64,000 nt of DNA from Pochonia chlamydosporia 170 (GCF_001653235.2 NC_035796.1:2728001-2792000), one strand, 5' to 3'; positions 10,432-23,002 are shown, numbered from the stretch's first letter. Numbers and translations are program-made. The notes: generated from the letters alone by a model not told the origin.

Positions 10432-11389
10432 GGCGATGATGGTATAAGTGTAGTATGTATGGAATGAGAATAGCTCGTAGTTCAAGTTGTGATTATGATG
10501 GAGCTGGACTTGTCAATTTGTTCTCAAGTTTCGTAAACGGATCCTACTTATACTGCTACACTTTCAACAACTGTTGGGAAAAGAATTTGCACAATTGACA
10601 ACTGGCCCGCCTATTGCCTGATCTTACACTGCCCAACTACAACGCAGAACCTGCAACTCTGCAACGCGGCAGTAGAGTTTAGCCACCTCGTGTTGTTCCT
10701 GAGTGATCTAGCTGCCGAATTGGCCAATTTGGGCAAACCGCGAGCTCAATTCAGCCTTAACTGTGAAGCTTGCACGAAGGATAGCGTTAAACAGAACGTT
10801 TTGTCTAATGTGGCGTGACAGAGAGCATGTAGTATGAACCTAGAAATGGCATGACAGCTCAGCGGCAATCGACTCAGATCTTTGCACATCATTTCCCAGA
10901 AAGGGTCTTCAGGTCCAATTTGTCCACCGGGCTTCTCCGATCGAATCCACCGACGCCACAAGATAGAGTTTGTCAATCACCTGGTTGACAGCTCGGGGAG
11001 CAGGATGGTCTCCCCGAATGTTGTATTTTGAGAGGTGTAGCTAATTTTGGACTCTTGTCGGTGAAAATTACCCCGAGATGATACTAACAGTTGCGCATAC
11101 AGAGACTGAAGCTGTTTCATCTGCATGCAGTTTTTGCTCGTGGGTAGTGACATGGCGCTAGACAGAGAACAGCAGACATATCGGACATTGGTGGCAATTT
11201 GACACTTTGCATCATCAGGGTACGTACGATGTCATGACTTCAAATGGACTTTTGTCACCAACTTCTTGAGACCATCGTCATAAAAGTCCGTGTGACTGCG
11301 CCATTTGACTATTACAGGCATGCTGCATGGGGGAACCATGTACGTGAAGCAACGAAACGCAAATTTATTTATAGCTTCTAATACATATA
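10432..11389. other. Intergenic region
   Basis: No gene is supported. The left part is the promoter of the minus-strand repeat protein, and the right part is the 3' flank of the GH76 gene. Confidence 0.5.
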
Positions 11390-13028
11390 TCATGAAATCA
11401 TTGGGTCAAAAAAGCTCATCCAAGTAAATAAGCTCAACGCTCCGCCCAACAGTAAAATAGTAATAATGGCCGCGCCAGCCTTGTCCGCCGTCGTGACAGG
11501 CTTTTGCGGCCGCTCGCCGTTATCTCTTCCACCGGCATTCGGATTGCCCTTGGAAGTACCACCCGTCGAATTTGTAACTGGCGGCGCCGTGTCCCCAATG
11601 AGTAAACTTGACACAGCGGCAAGGACATCCATGGCTTCTCCTGCGCCAGTCGTCTTGTCCACGCTCGGGTTGATGAATTTCCCTTCGGCCCAGTAAAAGC
11701 CGCACTGGCGTCCCGTTGAGCCTCCCGTACACTGTGCTGCTGCTGCCTGAGCCGACTTTTGCAGAACGGGGAGAATCTTGTCGCTGGTGTATGGTGCGAT
11801 CTGGGGGACCATGGCGAGCCATCGGTGGAGATATCCCTTGTATGACAACATGTCTGTCTTGCAAACACTACCGCCTAGAGCGAACTCGCAGGATAGTTCG
11901 TATGCGACTTGTTTGGGGAAGAAGTTCTTGAGGCAGGAATCGAGGAGGCTGTCGAGGCGGTTCTTCCATTTCGTATCGCCCTTGGTCTGAAGCGGTCCCA
12001 ATGTTAGCGACTTTCACAATTCGTGTCGGGTAGTACCGCGGAAATACTTACGTAGTTGTACATGAAAGCGCTGCCCTGGATCAAAATGGCAGCATTGTAG
12101 GAATACTCGGTCTTGTGGAGAGTTGTGCAATTGTCATTGACGCTGGCGCCGTCATACACAACCCAAGTCTTGTGGTCGATATATCCAACGCCCCAGATCC
12201 AATCCCACGCCTTTTCGGCTCGCTGTGCGTAGGTATCGTTTGCGGTGTATCGCGCGAGTCTGGCGCCCATGTTGAAAAAGATGCCATTGGCGATTGCTGC
12301 AAGATGGCTGGTTAGCTAAATGAAATGATTTTCTCGGTTACAAGCGAAGGGACACAAACTGTTCTTGTAGTCGTATCCTGCATTTGTACGCGGAATCTGC
12401 CATCGCAGGCCACCGTTACATGTCTCATCGTATCGGCTAGGGTCTGCCTGTGTGTTCCAAACTGCCTGTGCTAATTCGAGCCATCCGGGCTGGTCTGAAG
12501 GAGGGTCGGGGAATTTGTTCTCGGCCGCCAGCATGGCGGACAATCCCCAGAAACCTTGGTCATCGTTGCCAAGAGAGAGCGTTTGGTTCGGCGGCATATA
12601 ATCCTTTTGTGGTCCAACTTGGAACAGCATGGCTTGCATAACCAGGTCGTTATATGTTGTATCTCCCGTCAGTTTCCAGTAATCGATGTATGTTCCCATC
12701 ATTGCGCCAGCCTCCCACCAGTAGTAGTCACCGAGGCCCGACGCCGGAGGCCCAGGCAAGAGTCCAGGAGTTTGACCAGACTCGTTGCCATGGTAGAATT
12801 TTATCATGTCATATGCCAATTGCTTTGATGATTGAAGGATGTTGTCTAAATGCGCGAAATACGTTAGATTCTTGTCCACACGCCCGGCGAATACGGCAAA
12901 CTATGCTCTTGCGACCGTTACAGTTCCATACCTTTTGTGTCAACTTTGTACTGTGCTTCGGCAACGCCGCCGAAAAAGCTGCTGCCAGCGAGGGCGACCA
13001 GCGCCGGTGTTAACCATTGCGTCACCAT
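11390..13028 (-). CDS. GH76 mannan endo-1,6-alpha-mannosidase, Dfg5/Dcw1 type
   Basis: There are four exons on the minus strand: 13028-12932, 12845-12360, 12296-12052 and 11986-11390. Introns are 86, 63, 65 bp with consistent phases (1, 1, 0), and the product is 474 residues. A signal peptide ends near AEAQ. The family blocks are [23 protein letters not shown] (the Asp pair at about 127-128 is the expected catalytic acid pair), GGLRWQI, a KNT-IANG joint made by splicing, and [21 protein letters not shown]. The C-terminus has an Asn/Gly-rich linker and a membrane segment ([13 protein letters not shown]). In yeasts Dfg5 and Dcw1 act at the plasma membrane or wall and help transfer GPI-mannoproteins onto wall glucan. 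The length matches the family. The 12,2xx-12,4xx junctions rest on splice-site consensus and phase, not on RNA evidence. Confidence 0.92.
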
Positions 13029-15585
13029 GGTCGGGGTGACTATGTGAATATGTGTCGACGCTGTGCGCGTGTTATTCCGCCGGCGGCCGCACAAGTATCG
13101 CTCCGCGAGAATAAAACAGAGACAAAAAATTCTTCTAGATTCTCCAAAATATCCCAGCGATTGATCTGAGACTGTTTTCTTGATTGTCACAGAGTTGTGA
13201 CGAAACCGTTGCCAGATGCGGCGCTTTAGCGCGATTACCGCTGTTTTCAGCAATTTGGTGGCGCACTGCCCTGCTGCGATGACTTTCTGCAGTGATCGGT
13301 GTTGCCGTTTACCGAGAGGATGGCTAAAAAGAATACAAGAGAATGGTAGTTGTCGAGGAATGATCTGGCTTCGCTTCAACGGTCGTGAATTGTCGTCAAA
13401 CCGCGGGAATCAGCACAGTTTGCAGTCTCGACAACTCCTTGTTCAACTCCCTGTCAGCCGTCCCACAAGATCCGAGAACCCGAGCGTCGTGGATCGAATG
13501 GGCTGTTACAGATTCGAAGATCGGGTTCGGAACCGTTCACAGATCGTGCTGCAATGCGCTTTCGAAGTGGACTTGACGCCTGTGCTTGTTCGTTTCGTTT
13601 ATCTCGGGAACCGCGCCAAGGTCTTGGACAACTTGGCAAAACCGATCATGAAAGAACAGGGCAAGGCGACGAGGCCATGGCCAAGTCTTTGTACTCTTGT
13701 GCAAATATTGGGTTGGTCAGGACGCAGCAGTAGCGCCAACGGATTTCGTCACAAAGGGCCTGCCAAGAGCCGCGATGTGGCGCAGTGACATGGTTGATTG
13801 CATGGTTATTCGCAGATACGAGAACCTGGCAACTTAGCGTTAAGTTAGCTTGCGTTGAAGGGAATATGGGCAAATCCATATTTCCGAAACGGGGCCAGCC
13901 GTAAGCACAACAGTGCAACAGCACAACAGGCTCGGAAACTTCGGCCTCTTCCTTAACGCTGGGCACGACGGACTTTGGTGCCTCCTGTTCCCCTATTCCT
14001 CCATTAACGACTGGACCTAATCAACCGTGAGTTCTCTGTCCCTCTCTGTCTGGTCCAGTTGACGCCGTCTCACCATACGGGCCGCTCGTGATGAAACGGC
14101 CTGGTGTTGTGACACACACCTTTCGCCCGTCGCCACCACATTTGTCGTTGGCCACACCGGTCTGGCCGTTCCAGTGGCCCATACTAGGCTCGTGTGGTCT
14201 CGCGTTGGTTTCCAGGCTCCATTATTACCACCGCCGTGTCCTCGTGTGATGCTCGGATGGTCCTGTAGCGAGTTGCTGGTGTGGTTACATGCGATTTGAT
14301 TCCATGTCCAATTTTGCACAGCCTCCTGTGTCTCCCGTGTCTTCTGTGTATTGTGGGTTATTCCTTGAATCGGGGTCAATCTGCATGCCCCTGAAGGAAA
14401 TCCGTGCCTTGCATCAGATCACTCTCGGAATCTGTTAACTAGCGGGATCACCCTTCCCTTGCTAAGTCCTGCTCTGGATTGTGGAGGACGCGCCAAATTA
14501 CAAACACATGAGGCTCCAATGCTTTGCCAAAACTCTGTGCTACGGAAGCGTTATGTTCCATCAGCATCGAATTGAGGCGAACCCCTGTATCGAGTAGCGC
14601 AATCCGGACGGAACACAACATGTTACAGGTTGATGATTTTTAGAAGGATATTCCATCCATGCATTTGGCCTGTTCCAAGCCTACGAAGCTCAACCAACTT
14701 GGTTGACTACCAATGCAAGTCGCGGCGGCTAAAAACAAGCCTTCTCCAATTGGCATGAGTTCCTTTCATGGACATCCGTATCAGATCGTGGTCTCCACGT
14801 CGTCCTTTGTGGGCTACCACCACTGTCCAGGCGCGTTTGCCAGGATCACTCAGCTTAGGTAGAGAAATTTCCCATTCGTCCAGTCGTTCCTAGCCTTTTT
14901 GAATGGCCTGATAGCCAGTATTTGGAGCCAGGGGATGTGCGGCGGATTGTAAGGCTAGCCTTTGACTGTAAACAGAAAACGGCCGGAACCATGTCTACAG
15001 AACGGCTACGTCTTGTGTTCGCGACGTTATTGACACGGGCGGGCATGAAACTTTATTTCTACCGCGATACATGCTTAGTGAGCTGTCGAGCAGCCATGTT
15101 GATGCAGACTGCCTGGGTTCCTTCGTGGAACTCAATTTGAGTGATGTTACCCTTGCGATCGCTCAAGCTTACTGCCATCATGGCAACGCATGTGAGTAAA
15201 ATAAAATGCGTTTGGCCTCCCAGTCGGTTCATAACCCCTAAACGAACTGCTGTTCAGAGTAAGCTTCGAGGTAAGCTCTTAGACAAGTAATCTTAGGCGA
15301 TAGGATGTAAAAGCATATGTGTATTTCTAAGTCGCTATCTAAATGATATCGTTAAACATCGCACGAATAAGGGACTAAATTGCAACTGAACATGCTGCTT
15401 TGTGTTGTTGTGACATCTCAATATTAGACCACCGCAAGTATATGCTCCACCTCCTTGCCTACCAGATTTCTAAGGAACGTGGTAACCACTCATCTATTTG
15501 TGTTCGGGGTATCTAGCTCGGTACTTCCTCCTCCCAAATCATAAGGCATATGCGAATTAAGCCCATGGACGGGTTATAACGGCTC
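13029..15585. other. Long intergenic region with only doubtful ORFs
   Basis: The first part is the promoter of the minus-strand GH76 gene. A plus-strand frame of up to 190 codons (13216-13788) and a minus-strand frame of 120 codons (14017-14379) are open, but their composition is unlike protein and no family is recognisable. I leave both out. No transposon ends are seen. Confidence 0.45.
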
Positions 15586-16149
15586 TTACAAGAGCAACAT
15601 CGCGCATCCCACCACAGCTGAAGCAACCATAGCAAAAGCCACACGAGATGATTGACCCTCCGCAGAATTGTGAAGCACAATAGTTGTCGGAGAGTTGTTC
15701 GGCATCTCCACCGTAGTTGTCGACGTACTGTTGGCGCTTGTGAACACGAGCTCAACAGACTTGCCGCACGGCATCGGTAGTCTGACACTGGCCTTGTCTG
15801 CTCCGCAGTCCGTGTGAATCTCCTTTGCCTTGGATTCAATGGTGTTGAGGTACGTCTTGATGACAGAAACGTAGCTGATTAGTGGCGAGGACAGTGATGC
15901 CGCTGCAGTGATGGTGCAACTCTGACCGCGAATTGAAGAGATGCGGGAGTCGCTGGGCGCTGGTGGTTGTAATTGACTAGCCAGAGAGTTGAGGCATGAT
16001 TGTACTGATGCTCTGTCTGCCCTGGCGGCGAGTATAGGGGGCGAGGTTGGAGCCGGATATGAAGCGCCGACTTCTACCGCTGGGTTGAGAATGTTGCCAA
16101 GGACAGACGGCACGCAAAGCAGCGTTATTAAAGTGAGGATGGAATGCAT
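15586..16149 (-). CDS. Small secreted GPI-like protein, family not recognised
   Basis: This is a single exon of 187 residues starting at the ATG at 16149. The N-terminus MHSILTLITLLCVPSVLG is a convincing signal peptide. The mature part has four spaced Cys (in QSCLNS, GQSCTI, TDCGAD and MPCGKS) and helical character. A Ser/Thr/Asn-rich linker follows (STSTTTVEM), then a final hydrophobic segment (VAFAMVASAVVGCAMLLL) after a small-residue site (NSAEG) suited to GPI attachment. I do not recognise the domain. The signal peptide, paired cysteines and GPI-like tail suggest an outer-surface protein. It has the same orientation as the two other surface genes upstream, which may be coincidence. Confidence 0.7.
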   Translation of the reverse strand: MHSILTLITLLCVPSVLGNILNPAVEVGASYPAPTSPPILAARADRASVQSCLNSLASQLQPPAPSDSRISSIRGQSCTITAAASLSSPLISYVSVIKTYLNTIESKAKEIHTDCGADKASVRLPMPCGKSVELVFTSANSTSTTTVEMPNNSPTTIVLHNSAEGQSSRVAFAMVASAVVGCAMLLL

Positions 16150-18528
16150 GTTGGCGAAACTCTGAAGGTCTTGAAAACAGTAACTTAGTAGTTGGAGTAA
16201 ATTTTGGAAATGGGTTCCCTGAGCTAAGTTTCCCAGTTTGGTAGCTTCAACACAACCTGGGTAGGACTAGATTTATACTAAACAGTTGACAATGTTCCTA
16301 ACTATGGCCCGCGATAGCTAACTAGTAATGACATCACTTGCTGACGGACATGTCCAGAACTGTACAACATCCTCCAGACGGGCTTTTTCGAATTTGCAGT
16401 AAGGCTGATTGAAATCGCCAAGATTGCAGGTTATCACGTCTTGGCAGCTGACATCTATTTCCGCTTTGGATCCCAAAATGGTAAATCCCGAGAAGAAAGG
16501 CCAGCCGCTACTGAGCCTCACTAGTCTGGTCTCACGCACTGTTACATGGGTGTCAATCCAGTCGCAAGCTCGACAGGATTAGAAATGTTTAGTTTCTTGA
16601 ATTTGGGTTATCTTTGTGGACTGTCATGTTAGTCCCTGTGCTTTGGGCAAGTTACCGACGTCATTGCAGTTAAACTAAGGCTGGTTGCCTCTATTGCGCC
16701 ATACGTGTGGTTTATTCCTGTTTGTTGGCGATTTATTTGGAGTCATCAACCAAACTAGAAGAGAAAGTTTTTTTCAACTAATTCTTGAAATCGGGGCTTT
16801 GTTGAAAACCGGAACTCTGGATGTTTTGGCTGTGGCTCATTTCCGTCCAGGCTGTTGAGCAGCTGCAGTTTTACCTGGCTTCCATACGAGTTGAGATCCC
16901 TCCGGGCTGCAGATCATCCATGACATTTTGCTGTTGATGCAGCAGGGATAAAGGCAATTCTCTCTACACTTATAGGGGATAGAATTGGTGCTTTGCATGG
17001 TGGAAACAAATGGCCATTGACGTCGACAGTCGTCGTGTCAGGTGCAAATTAAACAAGCACCCGGTGGACCAAGCGGGGGATCGGTGCAGTGCGCCGCAAG
17101 GTGTTGCCCATTAGCCACAGGATTTCCACTGATTCAAGCCAATGTTGACTTCAAGCCAGTTGAGTCCTGTGGCTTGGTGTCATGACAGCTACTCGTCGTG
17201 GCTCTGCCTTACTCGCCTCATTCCATGCTCGTTCCAGTCGACTGACCATCATCATCTGAGATTGCGGTCAGAATGGGGCTATTTCATTGAGGTAGTCATC
17301 CCAACCTAATATTTGACAGTGGTCCACGCGTGTAATTCAGTGCTGCGCTGTGCTGTCAGAGCGTCGCCCATAACATCGCGCCAATACAAGAGCTCTCGTT
17401 GATGCCCGTCAGGGTGCCGCGCCTTACTTCCATTTATTGCTCCCTTCATTGGGTCAATTCCTGGCGCTGTCCTTGGATTGTCCAGAATAAGCAGTTCATA
17501 TCTGCGTTCGCACTCGACAATTGTGCTTGGGAATCTCACCTACAGTACTTTTCATCGACAGCAGAGTCAATGTCCCGCTACCAGAAGCCAGCAGATGCCC
17601 ATACCGATCCTGTTGTGCCTCTTAGACTCGTAGACTGCTTTTCCAGCCGTCTGCGTACATTTTCTGTGTCATATCTGTGAAACGTTCCTCTTGTAGCCGT
17701 CCCAAAATCGCGCTGATCTGGTGATAGATGCCACGGCGTGTGGGAGGAAGAAATAGCCCCAGTCTGACTGCAATCTAAAATTAAGGTGGTAGCGCGCAAC
17801 CCTGCCAGGAGGTGTGCCAAATCTGGCGTTAAATGACCTGCCACGAAGAGTCAATGTCAGAATGGCTCTGCTGCAATTTTGACGGGTTGGGTAGACCAAG
17901 CTCATGGGACGTATTAAGCCAAAGTCGGCCATTTGCACATCATCGACGGCAACTAGTCCATCCACGATTTCAGTCAGAAACATGGGAGGTGCCCGAGTTA
18001 CACCACAGATCTTCCGAGCTTCTCTACTTGGCAGGCACCGAGCAATTAACAGCCGAAAACGGAGAATCTCATCAGTATTTCCTCTAATGACACTATTTCC
18101 ACAGTCGATCTGAGCCACACTGAGCGGCAATCAATTGCTGTGTATGCATGTTAGTCCGCCATCCGCAGCCCGCACGACGTGTCCTGACTAAAGCTGGCGC
18201 CGTTTGCCCATGCGGCCTTAAGCGCCGCGGCTTGTCCAAAGAGCGCTGAGACGACCCCGCACGGGCCGGCCCTGGTCGCCCGATGCCAGTGGGACACATC
18301 AAATGACTTGGGCTGCTGATGTTCCGTCGTAAGCTGAGCCTTAAAATATGATCCATTCACTCGCGCAAGGAACGTGACGATGAAGGACTAAATATGTCCT
18401 GGCAAACTCTTTTCTAACCCTTTTGTACTCCCACTACTCTAAGACTGATTGTTTGCTCAGATCGTGTCGGGCAGGGCATTTGCAGCCAGTAGAGCCTGTC
18501 CGCTTACACTTCTGCAGAGTCGGAAATC
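16150..18528. other. Long intergenic region upstream of the NLR gene
   Basis: Open frames occur on the minus strand (for example 17669-18130 and 16318-16539), but none has a recognisable family, a good start context or protein-like composition. The segment 18360-18528 should hold the NLR promoter and 5' UTR. Confidence 0.4.
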
Positions 18529-21500
18529 ATGTCAGATCCCAAGAAGTATACAGTCGGCTGGATCTGCGCTATCCGCACAGAGCTCGTCGCCGCCCAAGCG
18601 TTTCTCGATGAAACGCACGAACAGCCGAAGGAACAAGGCCCAAACGACTCCAACCACTATGTTTTGGGCCGTATGGCCCATCACAATGTTGTGATAGCCT
18701 GTCTTCCGGGTGGAGAATACGGCACGGCATCAGCAGCTGGCGTCGCGATCAATCTCTTACGAAGCTTCCCAACCATCCGCATTGGCTTGATGGTCGGGAT
18801 TGGCGGAGGTGCACCAACTAAGAAGCATGATATACGGCTCGGTGATGTTGTCATCAGTATGCCCAGTAACGGCAGAGGAGGGGTATTCCAGTATGACTTC
18901 GGTAAGACGATACAGGGCCAGGCCTTCGTCGAAACCGGGTTCTTAAATCAACCTCCAGATCTGCTCCGAACGGCAGTGGAAGCGGTCGCGGCGAAGTACG
19001 AACTGGATGGACACAAGCTCGTCGAAAGCGTGAACAAGTCCCTCGATAGGAAGAAGAGGCTGCGGAAGAAATATTCTTGTCCCACTAGCAGTGATGTCCT
19101 GTATAAGTCAGACTTCACACATTGTGGGGACGAGCTGGAAGGCTGTGAAACCTGCGGTAGTGATCCATCCGTTGCTGTAACGCGACCGGAACGTGGAGAG
19201 GATGAAGACAACCCCGCAATTCACCATGGCTTGATTGCTTCTGCAAATCAGCTGATGAAAGACGCACTGGTGAGGGATAAGCTGGCGACAGAAAAAGGGG
19301 TCCTTTGTTTTGAGATGGAGGCTGCAGGCCTAATGAATCGCTTCCCGTGCATTGTAATCCGCGGGATATGTGACTATTCTGATACTCACAAGAACAAGGA
19401 ATGGCAAGGGTTCGCTGCCATGATGGCCGCCGCATATGCAAAGGACCTGCTTCATCAGATGCCAGCCTCGAAAGTAGAGTGTGAGAAGTCGATCCACGAC
19501 ATGCTATCTTCTAGTTAGTTTACACAATCTCTACAAAACCTTTCGTCGAATTGAGGAAAGATGCTAACCCGAGTAACAGTAGATGGGGGGATCAATTCCT
19601 TGTGCTTAACTACAGAGATGGTTAAGTCAGGAGTGGATTGTTCGTAACTCAGGAATATATGAACTCTAGCGTAGTACCAGCATGAGACACTGATTGCGAC
19701 ACAGCGGCAAATGAGCAGGAAATTCGAAATTGGTTCTCTACCACCCCGATATCGACTACCTACAACAAATCAATTCAGGACCGTACGCCTGGGACTGGGC
19801 AGTGGCTGCTTAGTTCCCAGTCATACAAGGCTTGGAAGGGTAATGTGTCTGGTCTATTGTGGCTGTATGGGGCCGGTAAGTGCCTTCCACCTTAGAGCTG
19901 ACTCCAGACGATATTGCTAAGTCACAAGACAGCTGGATCAGGGAAGACAATGCTATGGTACGTGTTTAACAAGCGCCATTCTACTTACAATTCTCTGGGC
20001 TCTGACATGTAAAGCTCCACGGTCGTTCAAGACGTGTCAGATCATGTTCAACATGACACGGGTAGGAAGCAAGCATTTTGGTACTTTCGATTCAGTGACA
20101 TTGCAACGCAAAATGTTTCCAGTATGGTGAGATCGTTCATTCGTCAATTATCCCCGTCCCCTCCTCTCGCTTCTACTCAAAAGCTTTGGAAAGAACACAG
20201 TGAACGAGGAAGCGAACCGACCCTCAATGAGCTCACGGCTATTCTTGGCGACATTATAAATGACAGCAAAGAGGTGTTTGTTATTATAGATGCTCTGGAT
20301 GAATGTCAGCAGACATCACAACTTCAGGAGAGAACAAGTTTGCTGAGGTACATCAATACATGCTTGAACAGACATAAGGATAACCTTCACATCCTGGTCA
20401 CGAGTAGAGTTGATCACGATATCAAGTCTGCTCTGGAGCACTACAAGGCAATCAAGATCGAGGAATGGATAGACGGTGATGTGAGGATGTACATCGAGAA
20501 GCAGATCCATTCGGGTTGCCTTGCAGAATACCAAGACAGCGTTAAAAATAAGATCAAGGAATCTCTTCTATCGACCAAAGAACGGTAAGAGTCAAACAAA
20601 TACCTGAGCTTATCAATATGCTGATCAAACCCAGCCGATTCCGATGGGTCGATTTGCAGATCAGAAGGCTGAGTGACTGCAATACCGAGGACCAGATAGC
20701 CACCGCGCTGAGAACTGTTCCAGAGACCTTAGAGGATATCTACAAGGAGGCTCTTGAGAAGGTTCCCCTGAAAGATGGGAAGGTCGCCCGTGAGATCCTT
20801 ATGTGGCTTTGCTTTTCTCTTCGGCCTATGACTGCTGGGGAAATTGCCGCAGCCGTAGGTCTCCTACAACCTGAGAATGCTCTACGCATCTGCTCAACCA
20901 TGCTTGTGACGTTGATCCATGAGCACACGGAGGGAATTCTTCAGCTTGCGCATTTCACTGTCAAAGAATATTTAGTGGTTCTGAGGGCATGCAACAACAC
21001 CCTTGAGCACCAATTTACAGAGGAGTCGGCTCAAGATACCCTGGCACGCACGACTGTGAGCTGTTTGCTCGAAAGCAAAACGCTCGGCCAGTCTACGTTT
21101 GCATCCCCAAACCGCTTACTAGATTACTCTGCACGCTTCTGGTACGAGCACGCAATAATTTTGGAGGGGAGAGACGAGTACGCCTCATTAAGAAAGGCGA
21201 TTGACCAGTTATTCAGCCACGAATATTCTGCAGAATATGAACTTTGGCTGAAGACATACAACCCCGACAATCCTTACGCCAATCCTTACGCCTTAACTAA
21301 AGAAAAGAATACCCCCCACCCACTTTACTATGCTTCATTCCTTGGATTCTCTCATAGCGTGAGAAAGCTTCTTTTAGAAGGCGGAAAAGTGGAGGAGGAG
21401 GGCCGGCCTGGGAACGCTTTTCTCGCCGCGGTAAGCAACGGCCATGAAAGTGTTGTCAAAGAATTTCTCGAAAGACTTCCTCCGCCGGATGAAGTGGAGG

Positions 21501-23002
21501 TTTGCAGGGTCATAAAAGTTCTTAGAAGAAATGCCGGAAATATTTTATCGATGTATTTGGAAAGGTACACATTCGAGATCACAGAGCTGATTTTGATGGC
21601 CGCAGTAGAGAGCCTGCAGCCTGAGATTCTCTCTATGCTTCGGCGATTCGGGGGGGGAGAGGTAGACGTGCCAGAATACATGGTACAAATTGCGGCAGTA
21701 ACTGCGGCAGAGAGCGAACGGAAAGGTATGGAGACGTTGGCTATGCTCCTGGACCGAAAAGGGGAGGAGATCAAGATCACAGAAAAAGTGGTAATGGCTG
21801 CAGCCGGAGAGAAGGCGGGCGGTTCGGGGGTTATGGCAATGCTTCTGGATCGAAGAGGAGAGGAGATTCAGATCACAGAAGAAGTGGTAATGGCTGCATT
21901 GCAAAACAGGTGGAGCGGTCAAGAGATCTTAGCTGTTCTTCTGGACCGAAAGGGACAGGAGATCGAGACCACAAAAACATTGGTAACAGTCGCAGCCATG
22001 GGCAGTAAGAGGGGCAAAGTGATTCTGACGATGCTTCTGGAGCGAAGAGGAGAGGAGATCAAGATCACAGAAGAAGTATTAATAGCTGCAGCCAAGAACG
22101 AGAGGAGTGGCAAAGAGATCTTAACTATGCTTTTGGACCGAAAGGGGGAGGAGATCAAGATCACAGGAGAAGTGGTAATGGCTGCAGCCAACAACACGGA
22201 GAGTGGTTCAGGGATTATGACTGTCCTTCTTGACCGAAAAGGAGACGACGTCAAGATCACAGATGACATGGTAGAGGAATTCGTAAGAAAGTTTGACAAA
22301 TTTTTCATGAGTGCTCTCCTAGGCTGGAAAGGAGGCGACATCAAAATTACAGAAAAGTTACTAATAGCTGCAGCCAAGAACGAGCAGAATGGTAGAGAGG
22401 TCTTGGCTGTCCTTGTGGACAAAAAGGGAGAGGAGATCAAGATCACAGCAGAAGTTATAGCAGCCGTGTCAGAGAACCTGCGAAATTGGCAGGCGATCAT
22501 GGTTCTCCTGCTATGCCAAAAAGGAGAGAATATTCAAATCACAGATGACGCGGTGGCAGAAATCGCAAGAAGATTTGATAAATTCATCATACTCCTCCTC
22601 CTAGGCCGAAAAGGAGGACTTATTGAGATCACTGAAGAACTCATGATATCTGCTGCAGAGAACGAATTAAATGGTAAAGAGATCTTGGCTCTTCTTCTGG
22701 ATAGAAAAAGAAAGGATATCAAAATCACTGAAGGGATAATGCTGGCTGCTGTAAGAAACCAATGCAGCGGGAACGACATCGTAACTCTCCTTTTAGAGCG
22801 GAGTGAGGAGGATATTCAGATTACAGATGAATTGGTAACGGCCGCGGCAGAGAATAAGCGCCATGCTGGACATATCAAGGCTCTCCTTCTTGGCCGATTG
22901 CAGAAGCTTAACGAACGGTCGATCCTCCCCAAAAACGACATCGCCATTCATGACGAGAAAGACGCCGCAATTTCGGGCGACAGTGGGGATTGTTCTATAT
23001 AG
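18529..23002 (+). CDS. NOD-like receptor: PNP/UDP-phosphorylase domain, NACHT, tandem repeats
   Basis: The model has five exons: 18529-19513, 19705-19875, 19933-19957, 20015-20584 and 20635-23002. It gives 1372 residues with phases 1, 1, 2, 2. Residues 1-325 are a nucleoside-phosphorylase-like domain ([49 protein letters not shown]). NACHT follows: GTGQWLL, LLWLYGAAGSGKT (Walker A about 384-391), [11 protein letters not shown] (Walker B about 481-490), [13 protein letters not shown] and a winged-helix-like region. Twelve 30-32-residue repeats fill 953-1332, in place of WD, TPR or ankyrin repeats. Fungal NLRs of this layout act in non-self recognition and programmed cell death; the N-terminal domain is the presumed effector and the repeats the sensor. 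Uncertainty: the first intron (191 bp) is longer than the others and begins inside a Ser codon just before a TAG, so a shorter PNP-only product or a lesion there is possible. Confidence 0.8.
21740..22879 (+). repeat. Twelve in-frame ~96-bp tandem repeats in the NLR
   Basis: Unit starts are 21740, 21836, 21932, 22028, 22124, 22220, 22310, 22406, 22502, 22592, 22688 and 22784. Ten units are 96 bp (32 residues). Units 6 and 9 are 90 bp. Consensus features are [13 protein letters not shown], then E/D-xV(V/L)xAAA, then an xNxxSGKE(I/V)(L/M) end, predicting a two-helix superhelical repeat. Similar short repeats occur in other fungal NLRs (I recall the label DUF7104, not verified). Units 6-8 and 9-11 match as a three-unit block of 282 bp, so the array grew partly by block duplication. 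Confidence 0.85.

Noticed and set aside
13216..13788. 190-codon open frame on the plus strand upstream of the GH76 gene
   Set aside because: Composition is not protein-like, no domain or homology pattern is visible, and it lies in the divergent promoter region.
14017..14379. 120-codon minus-strand frame
   Set aside because: Biased composition without hydrophobic core or family signs; probably random.
17669..18130. 153-codon minus-strand frame upstream of the NLR
   Set aside because: No recognisable domain, and it overlaps the expected NLR promoter on the other strand.
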